The notes: generated by a model from the letters alone, not told the origin. A DNA stretch of 64,000 nucleotides from Haloterrigena turkmenica DSM 5511 (GCF_000025325.1 NC_013743.1:2356001-2420000); one strand, 5' to 3'; counted from the first letter of the stretch, positions 8,444 to 17,464 are shown. Program-made: numbers and translations.

Positions 8444-9145
8444 TCAGCGATCGACTCGGATCCCTCGTGCGGCGGTCGCCTTGAACGAAGCGGCGATCTC
8501 GCGCCCGGGCACCAACTCGAGGCGCTCCGAACTGGCCTTCGTGACCAGCGCCTGGAGCGTCGGGTCCCCCTCGTCTCCCTCGAGATCGACGGTCACTCTG
8601 GTGATCGACTCGCCCGGCTCGAGGCGATCGACGGTGCCCCGAAACTGGTTGCGCAGACTGGTGCCGTCGGCCTCGGGGGCTTCGTCGGGATCGGTCAGGA
8701 CGACAGCGTCCGATCGAACGGTAACCTGGACCTCGCTCGCGCCGTCGGGAACGAGCGCCAGAATCGGGCCGATCCCCGTCTCGACGGTCGCGAGCTCCCC
8801 GGTTCGGTCGCGGACGGTGCCCGCGAAGACCGATTCCGTCACTCGAGCGACGCCGTCGAGTTCGGCCTCGTGGCGGTCGAACTGCCGGCGCAACTCGCGG
8901 GCGGTCGCGGTCAGTTCGGTCCCGCCGCCGCCGCTGCCGCCGCGCCGGCGCTCGGTGATCGGACCGACGGCGTCCTCGATCTCCACGACGCGGTTCTGGA
9001 GGCGGGCGTAGGACCGGCCCAGCTCCTCGGCGGCGCGGTGCATCGATCCGTACCGGTCGATGGCGTCGAGCATCTCGATATCGCGCCGATCGATCGTGAC
9101 GTCGTCGACCGCGAGTTTCGTGGTGTATTCCTTTTCGATCGTCAT
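8444..9145 (-). CDS. ModE-like molybdate/tungstate-responsive regulator (HTH + TOBE)
   Basis: A 233-residue regulator. Residues 1-95 form a ModE-type winged helix (MLDAIDRYGSMHRAAEELGRSYARLQNRVVEIE, then ERRRGGSGGGGTELT, the ModE wing with its glycine-rich GGSGGGG). The C-terminal part carries TOBE/MOP-like oxyanion-binding sequence (VFAGTVRDRTGELATVETGIG ... LRNQFRGTVDRLEPG ... LQALVTKAS). It is the last gene of the tup operon, 49 bases after the ATPase gene, so it is well placed to sense tungstate or molybdate and control uptake. Candidate operators are the paired palindromes at 11672-11687 and 11745-11760. Which oxyanion is sensed is not decided by sequence. Confidence 0.88.
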   Translation of the reverse strand: MTIEKEYTTKLAVDDVTIDRRDIEMLDAIDRYGSMHRAAEELGRSYARLQNRVVEIEDAVGPITERRRGGSGGGGTELTATARELRRQFDRHEAELDGVARVTESVFAGTVRDRTGELATVETGIGPILALVPDGASEVQVTVRSDAVVLTDPDEAPEADGTSLRNQFRGTVDRLEPGESITRVTVDLEGDEGDPTLQALVTKASSERLELVPGREIAASFKATAARGIRVDR

Positions 9146-9194
9146 GGCGGCCTCGAGCGGTAGTCGGCGGGTACGTGGCGGCTCTCCATGGTGG

Positions 9195-9962
9195 TCAATA
9201 TATCAGTTCGCCGTCGATAAATTGCCGGGTCCGGTCGTCGCGCGGGTCGTCGAACACGCGTTCGGTCCGGTCGGCTTCGATGATTTCGTCGCCGAGCAAC
9301 ACGGCGGTGCGGTCCGCGACGCGCCGGGCCTGGTGCATGTCGTGGGTCGCGACGACGACGCCGATCCCCCGATTTCGGGCCTGATCCACGGCGTTCTCGA
9401 TGACCGCTGTGTTCCGCGGGTCGAGATCGGACGTGGGTTCGTCCAGCAGGAGGATTTCGGGGTCGTACGCCAGCGCTCGGGCGAAGGCGACGCGCTGGGC
9501 TTCGCCGCCCGAGAGCGAGTCGGCGTCCTGATCGACCTTGTCGGCCAGCCCGACGGTCTCGAGGGCCTCGATCGCGTCACCGGTGCCGTTTCGCTCGCCG
9601 ACGAGTTGCGCGAACCCGTGACGGATCCGGTCGGGCCACGACCGGCGAACGCGGAGGCCGTAGGCGGCGTTTCGGCGGACGCTCGCGTCGAAGAGGCTGG
9701 CGTCCTGAAAGACCATGCCGATACGGCGGCGGTACTCGAGTCGCCGGTCGTCGGACTGTCGCCAGACGTCCTCGCCGTCGTAGCTGATCGTCCCCTCGTC
9801 GGGCGCGTCGAACAGCGCGAGCAAGCGGAGCAGCGTCGACTTGCCGACGCCGGAGGGGCCGATAATCGCGACGACCTCGCCGGGCGAGACCGACAGCGAG
9901 ACGTCGTCGAAGACGGGGTCGTCCCCGTAGCCGTGGGAGACGTCGATCGCCTCGAGGGTCAT
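9195..9962 (-). CDS. tupC: Tungstate ABC transporter, ATP-binding protein
   Basis: A 255-residue ABC ATPase. Walker A is GPSGVGKST (near residue 35), the signature is [15 protein letters not shown], Walker B is [12 protein letters not shown] and the switch histidine is in [12 protein letters not shown]. Length and sequence match small oxyanion importers without a C-terminal regulatory domain. The ATG overlaps the end of the permease gene by four bases, and the operon order is binding protein, permease, ATPase, regulator. It energises uptake through the permease at 9959-10675. Confidence 0.9.
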   Translation of the reverse strand: MTLEAIDVSHGYGDDPVFDDVSLSVSPGEVVAIIGPSGVGKSTLLRLLALFDAPDEGTISYDGEDVWRQSDDRRLEYRRRIGMVFQDASLFDASVRRNAAYGLRVRRSWPDRIRHGFAQLVGERNGTGDAIEALETVGLADKVDQDADSLSGGEAQRVAFARALAYDPEILLLDEPTSDLDPRNTAVIENAVDQARNRGIGVVVATHDMHQARRVADRTAVLLGDEIIEADRTERVFDDPRDDRTRQFIDGELIY

Positions 9963-10675
9963 CGGTACCCCCCTTCATCGCTGCCCAGACGGATGACGAC
10001 GCCGTTGACGACCAGCACGATCGCGAGCAGGACGGCGCCGAGGATCATCGCCGTCTCGAACCGTCCCCGCTGGGCCTCGAGCTGGATCGCCGTCGTCAGC
10101 GTCCGCGTCTTCGACGTGCCGTCGGCCCTGGCGATGTTCCCGCCGACGATGAGGACGGAGCCGACCTCGCTGATCGCCCGTCCGAAGCCCGCGAGGACGG
10201 CAGTCGCGATCCCGTAGCGGGCCTCCTTGATGGTGACCAGCGCCACGTCGAGGCGGGTCCCGCCCATCGCGTACGCGGCGTCGCGGACGTTTTGCTCGAC
10301 GCTGCTCACCGCGGCGAGACTGACGCCGGTGATCACCGGGGCGGCGAGGACGAACTGCGACATGATCATCGCCTCGCGCGTGAAGACGAGTTCGAGCGAG
10401 CCCAGCGGGCCCTCGTTGGAGACCGTAAACAGGACGGCCAGTCCGACGACGACGCTCGGAAACCCCATGCCGGTGTTGATGATCGACGTCAGTACCCCCT
10501 TCCCGCGAAACTCCGCGAATCCGACGGTGAGCGCGATCGGGAGGCTGAACAGCGTGCTCAACGCGACCGCGGCCACGCTGACGTACAGGGAGACGACGAT
10601 GATGCTCCGGACGTAGTTCCACTCGAAGGGAAACTCGGCGAGCAGCGGAACCGTCGTCGCGCTCTCGAGGGACAT
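9959..10675 (-). CDS. tupB: Tungstate ABC transporter, permease
   Basis: A 238-residue inner-membrane permease with about five spans. The cytoplasmic EAA-like loop is [41 protein letters not shown], which contains the G-x-x-x-x-x-x-x-x-x-P/G arrangement that docks on the ATPase and the RAISEVGS sequence typical of tungstate/molybdate permeases. Its start codon overlaps the stop of tupA (TAA and ATG share 10675), so translation is coupled. The C-terminal end overlaps tupC by four bases. Confidence 0.9.
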   Translation of the reverse strand: MSLESATTVPLLAEFPFEWNYVRSIIVVSLYVSVAAVALSTLFSLPIALTVGFAEFRGKGVLTSIINTGMGFPSVVVGLAVLFTVSNEGPLGSLELVFTREAMIMSQFVLAAPVITGVSLAAVSSVEQNVRDAAYAMGGTRLDVALVTIKEARYGIATAVLAGFGRAISEVGSVLIVGGNIARADGTSKTRTLTTAIQLEAQRGRFETAMILGAVLLAIVLVVNGVVIRLGSDEGGYR

Positions 10676-11625
10676 TAGTCGTCCGACGAGTCACTCGAGT
10701 TCTCGGCGCTATCGGCGCTCCACCCCTCGGAGACGTACTGCTGGAAGTTCGGCTCCTCGGAGAGGGCCTCGGGGTAGAACAACTGCTCGCCGTTGGCGGT
10801 GTAGTTCTCGATGAGGTCCTGGCCCTCCGGGCCGGTGATGAAGCCGATGTAGGCCATCGCGAGTTCGTACTCGACGTTGTCGTGGACCGCCGGGTTGACG
10901 GCGACGATCCCGTAGGGGTTCGCGAGCAGTTCCGGGCCGCCTTCGATGGGTCCCTGCACGTGGATCTCGAGGTCGACCTCGTCTTCCATGTCCAGATACG
11001 TCCCGCGATCGGACAGCGTGTAGGCGCCCTGCTGGTTGGCCATGTTGATGACGTCGCCCATCCCCTGGCCGGCCTCCTGGTACCACTCGCCGAACCCGTC
11101 GACGCTGCGTCCCGTCTCGTCCCAGATCTCGAGTTCCTTCGTGTGCGTTCCGGAGTCGTCGCCCCGGGAGACGAACGAGGATTCCGAGTCGGCGATGGCG
11201 TTGAACGCCTCGGTGACGTCGTCGCTGCCGCCGATCGATGCGGGGTCGTCGGAGCTGCCGATGACGACGAAGTCGTTGTACATGAGATCGCGCCGGTTGA
11301 CGCCGTACCCCTCCTCCATGAACTCGTCCTCGAGCGACCGGGCGTGGACCATCACCACGTCCGAGTCGCCGTTTCGCGCGGTCTCGAGGGCCTGCCCCGT
11401 CCCCTGGGAGACGGCGTCGACGGAGACCCCGTAGCGGTCCTCGAAGGGCGCGTTGAGTTCGTCGAGCAGTCCGGTGTTGTACGTGCTCGAGGTCGTCGTC
11501 AGCGTCAGCGTCTCGCCGCTGATCTCGGCGTCGCTGTCGTCGCCGGTCATCGTCGAACAGCCGGCGAGTCCGGCGGCGCCGCCGGCGGCGAGCGCGGCGA
11601 CGAACTCGCGTCGTTGTATCGTCAT
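10675..11625 (-). CDS. tupA: Tungstate ABC transporter, substrate-binding lipoprotein
   Basis: A 316-residue extracytoplasmic binding protein. The N-terminus [23 protein letters not shown] is a Tat signal with RR motif and lipobox LAGC, so the mature protein is a lipid-anchored protein at the cell surface. The mature domain begins [19 protein letters not shown], the Thr/Ser-rich oxyanion-binding start of TupA proteins, followed by [21 protein letters not shown], which distinguishes TupA from ModA and WtpA. I use the ATG at 11625; the longer frame upstream adds non-signal sequence. It is first in the operon. Confidence 0.92.
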   Translation of the reverse strand: MTIQRREFVAALAAGGAAGLAGCSTMTGDDSDAEISGETLTLTTTSSTYNTGLLDELNAPFEDRYGVSVDAVSQGTGQALETARNGDSDVVMVHARSLEDEFMEEGYGVNRRDLMYNDFVVIGSSDDPASIGGSDDVTEAFNAIADSESSFVSRGDDSGTHTKELEIWDETGRSVDGFGEWYQEAGQGMGDVINMANQQGAYTLSDRGTYLDMEDEVDLEIHVQGPIEGGPELLANPYGIVAVNPAVHDNVEYELAMAYIGFITGPEGQDLIENYTANGEQLFYPEALSEEPNFQQYVSEGWSADSAENSSDSSDD

Positions 11626-11671
11626 GGATACCACGATGAACGGCGGGGAGAAATAGCTTTGGTTCGCCGAA

Positions 11672-11687
11672 TAACCGCCGTCGGTTA
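11672..11687. promoter_or_regulatory. Candidate operator upstream of tupA, site 1
   Basis: TAACCG-CCGT-CGGTTA is a perfect inverted repeat with 6-bp arms, 47 bases upstream of the tupA start. A second 16-bp site with the same outer bases lies at 11745-11760. The position and symmetry suit binding of the ModE-like regulator encoded at the end of the operon; this is inference. The 319-base interval 11626-11944 holds no gene, only this divergent promoter region. Confidence 0.5.
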
Positions 11688-11744
11688 CGCCGAGGGAACA
11701 CAATCGCTCGAGGCGCACGGCCGCGGTAGTCTACCACTTGACGA

Positions 11745-11760
11745 TAACTAGAACCGGTTA
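11745..11760. promoter_or_regulatory. Candidate operator upstream of tupA, site 2
   Basis: TAACTAGAACCGGTTA shares TAAC and CGGTTA at the same 16-bp spacing with site 1 and contains the inner palindrome AACCGGTT. Its start is 73 bases from the start of site 1, which is close to seven helical turns. Confidence 0.35.
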
Positions 11761-11913
11761 TTCCGATCGCGCGACGGGGGTCGATGTCGGTCGCGCGGCC
11801 GTAAACTCGAATTCGCTTATTTCGCCCGCCTCAAATACCGAAATAGATGTCGAACGGGGATTTCCTACGTGAAGAGACGACGGGGTGCTGTTAGAACTGG
11901 ATATTCGTAAATA

Positions 11914-11925
11914 CCATATATATGG
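11914..11925 (+). promoter_or_regulatory. TATA box overlapped by a perfect palindrome, lrp promoter
   Basis: CCATATATATGG is a perfect 12-bp palindrome whose AT core is centred about 25 bases before the ATG of the Lrp gene (11945). That is the normal TATA distance for a leaderless haloarchaeal transcript. A dimeric regulator bound here would block TBP, so autoregulation by Lrp is possible. Confidence 0.55.
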
Positions 11926-11944
11926 AGGGATTCATAGTATACAA

Positions 11945-12409
11945 ATGACCTACGAACACCTGGACACTGATCTGGTAAACGAACTGCTCGGCGACGGACG
12001 CGCGAGTCTCCGCAGTCTCGCGGAGGAACTCGACGTCTCGGTGACCACCGTCTCGAATCACCTCTCGGACTTAGAGGAGGAAGACGTCATTCAGGGGTAT
12101 ACGCCGATCGTCGACTACGACGCCCTCGGCTACGACGTCACCGCGATCATGCAACTGAAAGCCGAAGGCAGCGCGCTACCGAAGATCACCGAGTCCCTGA
12201 AGGACCATCGACAGATGATCTCGGTCTACGAGGTCACGGGCGATTACGACGTCATCGCCATCGGGAAGTTCAAAGACACCGACGACATGAACGATCAGAT
12301 CAAGCAGCTGATCACTGATCCCGACATCAACCAGTCGAACACCAGCATCGTCCTCAACGCCGTCTCGGAGAACGAACAGTTCGAACTCGACCCCGACGAG
12401 GATAACTGA
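11945..12409 (+). CDS. Lrp/AsnC family transcriptional regulator
   Basis: A 154-residue regulator. Residues 1-55 form the AsnC-type helix-turn-helix ([54 protein letters not shown]). Residues 65-140 form the RAM ligand-binding domain, with [20 protein letters not shown] at its core. The start [11 protein letters not shown] is preferred because a TATA box lies 25 bases upstream; the frame is open further upstream without good sequence. It is divergent from tupA. Haloarchaeal Lrp proteins of this length often regulate amino-acid or nitrogen genes; the targets and effector are not shown here. Confidence 0.92.
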   Translation: MTYEHLDTDLVNELLGDGRASLRSLAEELDVSVTTVSNHLSDLEEEDVIQGYTPIVDYDALGYDVTAIMQLKAEGSALPKITESLKDHRQMISVYEVTGDYDVIAIGKFKDTDDMNDQIKQLITDPDINQSNTSIVLNAVSENEQFELDPDEDN

Positions 12410-12479
12410 CTGACCGGCCGATTCGGCCGCCGAACCGTCGGCTCTCGTTCGCGATCCGTCGAGCGGGACCGGGGCGGCC

Positions 12480-12719
12480 TCAGACGGCCGACGCTGCGTA
12501 GTACTCGGTGTACGTGACGAGGTCGCAGCCCTCGAACGCATCGGCCGTCGCTCCGTCGGCGTCGTCGACCGCCGCGTCGGCCGGGGCGTCGGTCAGGAGC
12601 GGTACCTGCGCTTTCGCGTCCGCTTCGAGTTCGTCGTAGTGGCGAATGCGGCAGTCGGACGGAATCTCGTCGACCGGCTTGAGCGAGATATGTTGACTCA
12701 CGGTTGTGGCATTAGCCAT
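12480..12719 (-). CDS. Conserved haloarchaeal small protein, unknown function
   Basis: A 79-residue acidic protein starting MANATTVSQHISLKPVDEIPSDCRIRHYDELEADAK and ending CDLVTYTEYYAASAV. The pattern (E-I-P-x-D-x-R-I-R-H-Y-D-E-L, then V-x-Y-T-x-Y-Y) looks like a conserved haloarchaeal family I remember only as hypothetical. The start is the ATG at 12719; the frame is open upstream to 12779, but a TATA-like TCTTATCG sits there. No membrane span and no metal motif. It is convergent with the Lrp gene. Confidence 0.7.
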   Translation of the reverse strand: MANATTVSQHISLKPVDEIPSDCRIRHYDELEADAKAQVPLLTDAPADAAVDDADGATADAFEGCDLVTYTEYYAASAV

Positions 12720-12836
12720 AGACTGTGCGCTCTTCAGATTTACGCCCCGATAAGAGATCATTCTCAGGAAATGGGCCACAAGAAGCAGAGATAGTTGACG
12801 AACGTCTACGACGGGGTGCAGTCCGTCGTCCGAGCG

Positions 12837-13154
12837 TCAGTGGTCGATTCCGGGGCGCTGGAAGGTCGTTTCGTCCGACAGCGGCTCCTCGAGGGCGTCG
12901 TCGATCTCCGACGCCGCGAGCACGTCGTTCCGGTCGGATTCGCCGGGCCGTCTGAAGTAGTAGGTGTCGGCACAGCCGGCGACCATCGCCGAGAGCGGTT
13001 GCTCCTCATCGTGAACGATCGATACGAGGTCGCCCGTGACCGCGATCAGCGCCGCATCGTCGGGTTTCCGAAGGTGATCTCGAAGCTCGGCGGCGGTACA
13101 GTCCTCGGGCAGTTGCAGGTGGACACCGTCGACGGTCGCCCATCGCGTCTCCAT
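12837..13154 (-). CDS. Hypothetical protein
   Basis: A 105-residue soluble acidic protein: METRWATVDGVHLQLPEDCTAAELRDHL, then an alternating hydrophobic segment ALIAVTGDLVSIVHDEEQ, then a polar tail. The first half reads like a small ubiquitin-fold or TGS-like beta-grasp (V-x-L-x-L-P-E-x-x-T-x-x-x-L), but this is only a pattern impression. No cysteine motif and no membrane span are seen. It has its own upstream gap and no operon partner. Confidence 0.6.
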   Translation of the reverse strand: METRWATVDGVHLQLPEDCTAAELRDHLRKPDDAALIAVTGDLVSIVHDEEQPLSAMVAGCADTYYFRRPGESDRNDVLAASEIDDALEEPLSDETTFQRPGIDH

Positions 13155-13275
13155 ATCTCTTCGATGGGTCTTCGCGACCTATACCGTTGGGCCCGCAACT
13201 ACAGGCCGCACACCGGAGACGGCCCGTTCAGGCCGTCAGCGGCCGTCGATCGACCCGCAAGCGCTGAAACCGATC

Positions 13276-13404
13276 TCAGGTAGCGTTCTCGTCGAGTTGT
13301 TCGGGATCGTACCGGCGACCGCAGTTGACACACTGGTAGTCGCCCTCGATGTGCTCGTAGAGACGCTCCCCACACTCCCGGCACCGCCAGCGGGGATGGT
13401 TCAT
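13276..13404 (-). CDS. Zinc-ribbon microprotein
   Basis: A 42-residue protein starting [19 protein letters not shown] with two knuckles, CREC at residues 8-11 and CVNC at 25-28, spaced as in a rubredoxin-type zinc ribbon. It lies in the interval before the DUF309 gene on the opposite strand, and their promoters would be divergent (about 100 bases apart). Such zinc-finger microproteins are frequent in haloarchaea; some influence motility or biofilm in Haloferax, but nothing ties this one to a function. Confidence 0.7.
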   Translation of the reverse strand: MNHPRWRCRECGERLYEHIEGDYQCVNCGRRYDPEQLDENAT

Positions 13405-13510
13405 CTGGTCGATGGTGGAGAACCGAACCCGAATAAGTACTCTGGTGGCTCGCTGGCGGTCGTCTCGCAGCCGGCGACGGAATTACCCGTCCGCCGCTCC
13501 AACTCGGCGT

Positions 13511-14002
13511 ATGGACGAGCACACCAGCGACCCGACCGTCGCGCCGCCCCCGGGGCTCGAGACGCCGACGGGCTGGCAGCCCGAGGCGGGGCGCTGGGAG
13601 CACGCGACGCTTCGTCGGGCGACGGTCCACGGTGTTCGGCTCTTCAACGCCGGCGCCTACCACGAGAGCCACGACTGCTTCGAACTCGAGTGGTACAACT
13701 ACGGCCGCGGGAGCACCGAGAGCGCGTTCTGCCACGGGATGGTACAGGTCGCAGCCGGCGCGTACAAGCGAGTCGACTTCGACAACGACGACGGACTGCG
13801 CTCGCTCTTTCGAACCGCACTCCGGTACCTTCAGGACGTCCCCCGTGACTACTACGGCGTCGACGTCCTCGAGGTTCGGACCGTACTGACGAACGCCCTC
13901 GAGGAGCCGAGCCGCGTCGACGACTGGCGGCTCCCCATCGACGGCGAGCGGCCGACCGCCGGGCCGGCCGATTTCGAGTACGCTGAGACACTCGAGGAGT
14001 GA
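13511..14002 (+). CDS. DUF309 domain protein
   Basis: A 163-residue protein of the DUF309 family. The signature is [43 protein letters not shown], matching the family pattern F-N-x-G-x-F/Y-x-E-x-H-x-x-x-E-x-x-W followed by a second helix G-x-x-Q-x-A-x-A. It is a small helical bundle with conserved His and Glu residues that could bind a metal. The start at 13511 is chosen because the longer frame overlaps the divergent microprotein promoter and has no conserved sequence. Biological role is unknown. Confidence 0.88.
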   Translation: MDEHTSDPTVAPPPGLETPTGWQPEAGRWEHATLRRATVHGVRLFNAGAYHESHDCFELEWYNYGRGSTESAFCHGMVQVAAGAYKRVDFDNDDGLRSLFRTALRYLQDVPRDYYGVDVLEVRTVLTNALEEPSRVDDWRLPIDGERPTAGPADFEYAETLEE

Positions 14003-14136
14003 CAGTTCCGTCCGCTCGCCGACTCGATACCGGTCGTACCGGCGGGCAGCGTCGTGGTAACTAGACCCACGGGTATCGGACGGAATGGTCTCGTTTGTGA
14101 GAGACCGAATCGCCTTTGGCCACAGAGCCCAATGGG

Positions 14137-14940
14137 ATGATAATGAGAGTTGCACAGCTCGGATCAGGAACGCCGGAGATCGCAGTCGTCGCGGGCGTTC
14201 ACGGGGACGAACCCTGTGGCGTTCGCGCCGTCGAACGGTTGCTCGACGAACGTCCGACCGTCGAGCGGCCGATCAAACTCATCGTCGCCAACGAGGAGGC
14301 CTTAGAGCGGCGGGTCCGGTTCGTCGACGAGGACTTGAACCGCGCGTTCCCCGGGGACCCGGACGCGAAGACCCACGAGGGACGACTCGCGCATCGGCTC
14401 ATCGAGGAACTCGACGGCTGTCTGACGTTCTCGATGCACTCGACCCAGAGCCACGGCGAGCCCTTCGCGATCGTCAACGGCGTCAGCGAGACCGCAAAAG
14501 AGATCGTCCCCCAGCTTCCGGTGGCGGCGATGGTCGAGACGAGTAACTTCGCGGAGGGACGGCTCTTCTCCGCGATCGACACGGTCGAAGTCGAGTGCGG
14601 TCTACAGGGCTCGGAGACGGCCGCTCAGAACGCGGACCGACTGACCCGCGCGTTCCTCACGGCCGTCGACGCGTTACCCGGGGATACGATCCGCAGCGAT
14701 CTGCCCGTCTACCGGCTCACTGACGTCATCCGCAAGCAGGACGCCGACACCTACGAGGTCTTCGTCGACAACTTCACCGAAGTCGACGCCGGCGATCCGT
14801 TCGCCGCCGCCGACGGCGACACGCAGGTCGCCGACGAACCGTTTTATCCAATCCTGATGTCGCCGAACGGCTACCGAGACGTCTTCGGCTACGCCGCCAA
14901 AAAGCTCGACGTTTTGACGGCGCCGCCGGCCGCGGACTAG
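14137..14940 (+). CDS. Succinylglutamate desuccinylase/aspartoacylase family protein
   Basis: A 267-residue zinc carboxypeptidase-fold protein (AstE/AspA family). The metal and substrate motifs are AGVHGDEPCG (H, E ligands), DLNRAFPG (the family N-R) and SMHSTQSHGEP with the third histidine. The C-terminal part is the family's beta-rich domain (YEVFVDNFTEVDAGDPFAA). Members remove acyl groups from N-acyl amino acids, but many archaeal ones have unknown substrates. MIMRVAQL at 14137 is used; ATG at 14143 is equally possible. Confidence 0.88.
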   Translation: MIMRVAQLGSGTPEIAVVAGVHGDEPCGVRAVERLLDERPTVERPIKLIVANEEALERRVRFVDEDLNRAFPGDPDAKTHEGRLAHRLIEELDGCLTFSMHSTQSHGEPFAIVNGVSETAKEIVPQLPVAAMVETSNFAEGRLFSAIDTVEVECGLQGSETAAQNADRLTRAFLTAVDALPGDTIRSDLPVYRLTDVIRKQDADTYEVFVDNFTEVDAGDPFAAADGDTQVADEPFYPILMSPNGYRDVFGYAAKKLDVLTAPPAAD

Positions 14941-15033
14941 CGGTCGCGATCCGCACACGGCGCCGTCCCGTCGCGGATAGCGATCGAAGGCTCAGGCAGT
15001 GCTTTCATGCGTAGTCATCTCGAAACGGGAGTG

Positions 15034-15489
15034 ATGAGCGATGCATCAGGTCGCTCGAGGGGGACGATAGACGTGCTGTTGGTCGAGGATAACCCGGGAG
15101 ACGTCCGCCTCGTCGAGGAGGCCTTTCGCGACGCCGGCGCGGACAGCGAACTCCACGCCGTTACCGACGGCGAGGAGGCGCTCGACTTCATCTACCGACG
15201 CGACGGCCACGCGGACGCACCGCGGCCGGATCTCGTCATTCTCGACTGGAACCTGCCTCGGACGAGCGGCGAACAGGTGTTGATGGAGTTAAAAGAGGAT
15301 CCGGAGCACAAGCACATTCCCATCACCGTCCTCACCGGCTCCCAGGACGAGAGCGACGTCCTGCACTCGTACCGAAAGCACGCGAACGCCTGTCTCAAAA
15401 AGGCCGTCGAGCCCGACGAGTTTCTGGAATCCATTCGGGCCTACGCGGAGTTCTGGTTCTCCACGGCGCGGCTGCCGAACGGCGAGTAA
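15034..15489 (+). CDS. REC-only response regulator
   Basis: A 151-residue protein made of one receiver domain without output domain. The acidic pair is in LLVEDNPGD, the phospho-acceptor aspartate is D71 in VILDWNLPRTSGEQ, the conserved Thr/Ser is in VLTGSQDE, and the lysine is in ACLKKAVEPDEF. This is the RcpA-like type usually paired with hybrid or phytochrome-like kinases in haloarchaea. I use MSDASGRS at 15034; an ATG at 15007 adds nine residues. The cognate kinase is unknown, and the kinase at 5958-8339 is only a nearby candidate. Confidence 0.9.
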   Translation: MSDASGRSRGTIDVLLVEDNPGDVRLVEEAFRDAGADSELHAVTDGEEALDFIYRRDGHADAPRPDLVILDWNLPRTSGEQVLMELKEDPEHKHIPITVLTGSQDESDVLHSYRKHANACLKKAVEPDEFLESIRAYAEFWFSTARLPNGE

Positions 15490-15597
15490 CGCCGCCGGCA
15501 GTCGGTCGACCGGAGTCCGTTCCTCGACTCGAGGCCGATCAGTCGGCCTCCAATCGTCGACCCGGGGTTTCTCACCGTTCCGTCCCGCAGTACGCGT

Positions 15598-16929
15598 ATG
15601 TGCTCTCCGACGCGCCGACGCCTGCTGGCGGCGACCGGAGCCGCGGTTCCCGCGCTCGCGGGCTGTTTCACGGAGTCGGGATCCGACGCGACGGAACTCG
15701 CGACGCCCGAGTCCGTCCCCGCCGACGACTGGGTCAAACCCGACTGGCGGCCGGCCGACGCCGTCCCGAGCGAGGACGACGTCGCGGCGACGACGGTCGT
15801 CTCCGATCTCGCGATTCCGTGGGATCTCACCGTCGCCGCCGGCGACGCCTTCGTCACCGAACGCGACGGCGGCGTTCGTCGATTCGATGCGGACACGCTG
15901 GCCGAAGACGCCGATCTGGGACCCAACGACGGCGAGACACTCCTCGAGAGCGCGTCCCTCCCCGATCGCGCGTCGCCCGGCGAGGGCGGGACCCTCGGCG
16001 TCGCGGCCCACCCCGACTATCCCGACACCCCCGACCTGTTCGTCTACTACACGGCCGACGACGGGGGCGTCTCGAACCGGGTCGTCCGCTACGACCTCGA
16101 GGCCGACGCCCTCGAGACGATCCTCGAGGGAATTCCGGGGTCGTCGGTCCACAACGGCGGGCGGATCGCGTTCGGCCCCGACGACCACCTCTGGGTGCTG
16201 ACGGGCGACGCGAGGGAGCCGGCGCTGTCGCAGGATCCCGGGTCCCGCGCGGGTGCCGTCTTGCGGGTGACGCCCGACGGCGAGCCCCACCCCGAGAATC
16301 CCGACTGGGGCGACGACGGCGACCGACGCACGTACACGCTCGGCCACCGCAACCCGCAGGGACTCGACTTCACGCCGCAGGGAACGCCGATCCTCGCCGA
16401 ACACGGGCCGGGCGCGCGGGACGAACTCTCGATCCTCCGGCCGGGCGGCAACTACGGCTGGGATATCGTCCGCGGCGGGCCGGACGACCCCGAGTACGGG
16501 AGCTACGACGAGTACGAGGCGGCGACGCCGCCGGTCGTCAACACCGGCCCCAAAACGACGTGGGCGCCCTCCGGACTGGCGTTCTATGACGACGACGCGA
16601 TCGGCCCGTGGGAGAATACCGTCCTCGTCTGCGGGCTCACCTCGAGCGCGCTGTCCGTCGTCGGGCTCACGCCCCGAAGCGACTCGGACGGCGACGACGA
16701 GGCGAGTTCTGACGACACCGACGGCGTCCGGTACGACGCCGACTGGCTCGACGATCGCGTTACGGCGACGGTCCATCGGCTGTTCGCCGACGAGTGGGGT
16801 CGCCTTCGACACGTCGAGCCCGGGCCCGACGGCTCGCTGTACCTGCTCACGTCGAACCGGGACGGTCGCGCGGACGGCCCGTTTCCCCGGACGAACGACG
16901 ACCGGATCGTCAGGCTGGACCCGCGGTAG
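15598..16929 (+). CDS. PQQ-dependent sugar dehydrogenase-like lipoprotein
   Basis: A 443-residue secreted six-bladed beta-propeller of the soluble glucose/sorbosone dehydrogenase family. The N-terminus MCSPTRRRLLAATGAAVPALAGC is a Tat signal with lipobox. Core sequences are IPWDLTVAAGDAFVTERDGGVRRF, GGTLGVAAHPDYPDTPDLFVYYT, SSVHNGGRIAFGPDDHLWVLTGDA, YTLGHRNPQGLDF and EHGPGARDELSILRPGGNYGWD, which match the PQQ and calcium-binding strands of the family. An acidic loop (SDSDGDDEASSDDTDG) is a halophilic insertion. The sugar substrate is not predictable, and no PQQ biosynthesis gene is in the window. Confidence 0.9.
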   Translation: MCSPTRRRLLAATGAAVPALAGCFTESGSDATELATPESVPADDWVKPDWRPADAVPSEDDVAATTVVSDLAIPWDLTVAAGDAFVTERDGGVRRFDADTLAEDADLGPNDGETLLESASLPDRASPGEGGTLGVAAHPDYPDTPDLFVYYTADDGGVSNRVVRYDLEADALETILEGIPGSSVHNGGRIAFGPDDHLWVLTGDAREPALSQDPGSRAGAVLRVTPDGEPHPENPDWGDDGDRRTYTLGHRNPQGLDFTPQGTPILAEHGPGARDELSILRPGGNYGWDIVRGGPDDPEYGSYDEYEAATPPVVNTGPKTTWAPSGLAFYDDDAIGPWENTVLVCGLTSSALSVVGLTPRSDSDGDDEASSDDTDGVRYDADWLDDRVTATVHRLFADEWGRLRHVEPGPDGSLYLLTSNRDGRADGPFPRTNDDRIVRLDPR

Positions 16930-16990
16930 GAGCGTCGTCTCTGGCTCCGTCGGTACCGCGGACGCAAGGCCTATCCCTTCTCGTTGCCAT

Positions 16991-17344
16991 ATGACTGATA
17001 TGGAATTCCCACCGAACCAGGGTCTCGATCAGGAGGAGGTCGACGAGCAAGTCGAGGACGTCATCGAAAACAACGAAGTCGTCCTCTTCATGAAGGGGAC
17101 CGAGCTGATGCCCCAGTGTGGCTACTCCCGGAAGGCCCTCGGCCTCATCGACAGCCACCGCGACGAGTTTGAGACCGTCGACGTCCTGGACTCGCTGGGT
17201 GAGTTCCGGACTGCCCTCGAGAACCACAGTGGCTGGGAGACGATCCCCCAGACGTTCGTCGACGGCGAGTTCGTCGGCGGCTCGGACGTCCTCGAGGAAC
17301 TCGAGGAACGCGACGAGCTGGCCGAGACGCTCAACGCCGAATAA
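16991..17344 (+). CDS. Glutaredoxin family protein (monothiol, CGYS type)
   Basis: A 117-residue thioredoxin-fold protein. MTDMEFPPNQG leads into an acidic helix, then NNEVVLFMKGTELMPQCGYSRKALGLI. The CGYS motif corresponds to the CGFS of Grx4/GrxD monothiol glutaredoxins, which bind and deliver Fe-S clusters. The cis-proline is in TIPQTFVDGEFVGGSDVLEEL, the usual glutathione/Fe-S groove. Haloarchaea lack glutathione and use gamma-glutamylcysteine, so the ligand would differ. The start at 16991 follows from the family length; the much longer open frame upstream is noise. Confidence 0.9.
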   Translation: MTDMEFPPNQGLDQEEVDEQVEDVIENNEVVLFMKGTELMPQCGYSRKALGLIDSHRDEFETVDVLDSLGEFRTALENHSGWETIPQTFVDGEFVGGSDVLEELEERDELAETLNAE

Positions 17345-17464
17345 TCACTCCGAACCGCGCCGATGAATTAATCCGAACGCATCGGCCACGTATCCAATAG
17401 CAGGTCATATAAGTCACGCGCTCGTACTAGGAACCCAGCGACTGTCGCCGCAGATCATCCCACC

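Noticed and set aside
15289-16812. A 507-codon minus-strand frame opposite the PQQ dehydrogenase
   Set aside because: The sequence is Arg/Val-rich without motifs and mirrors the codons of the secreted dehydrogenase.
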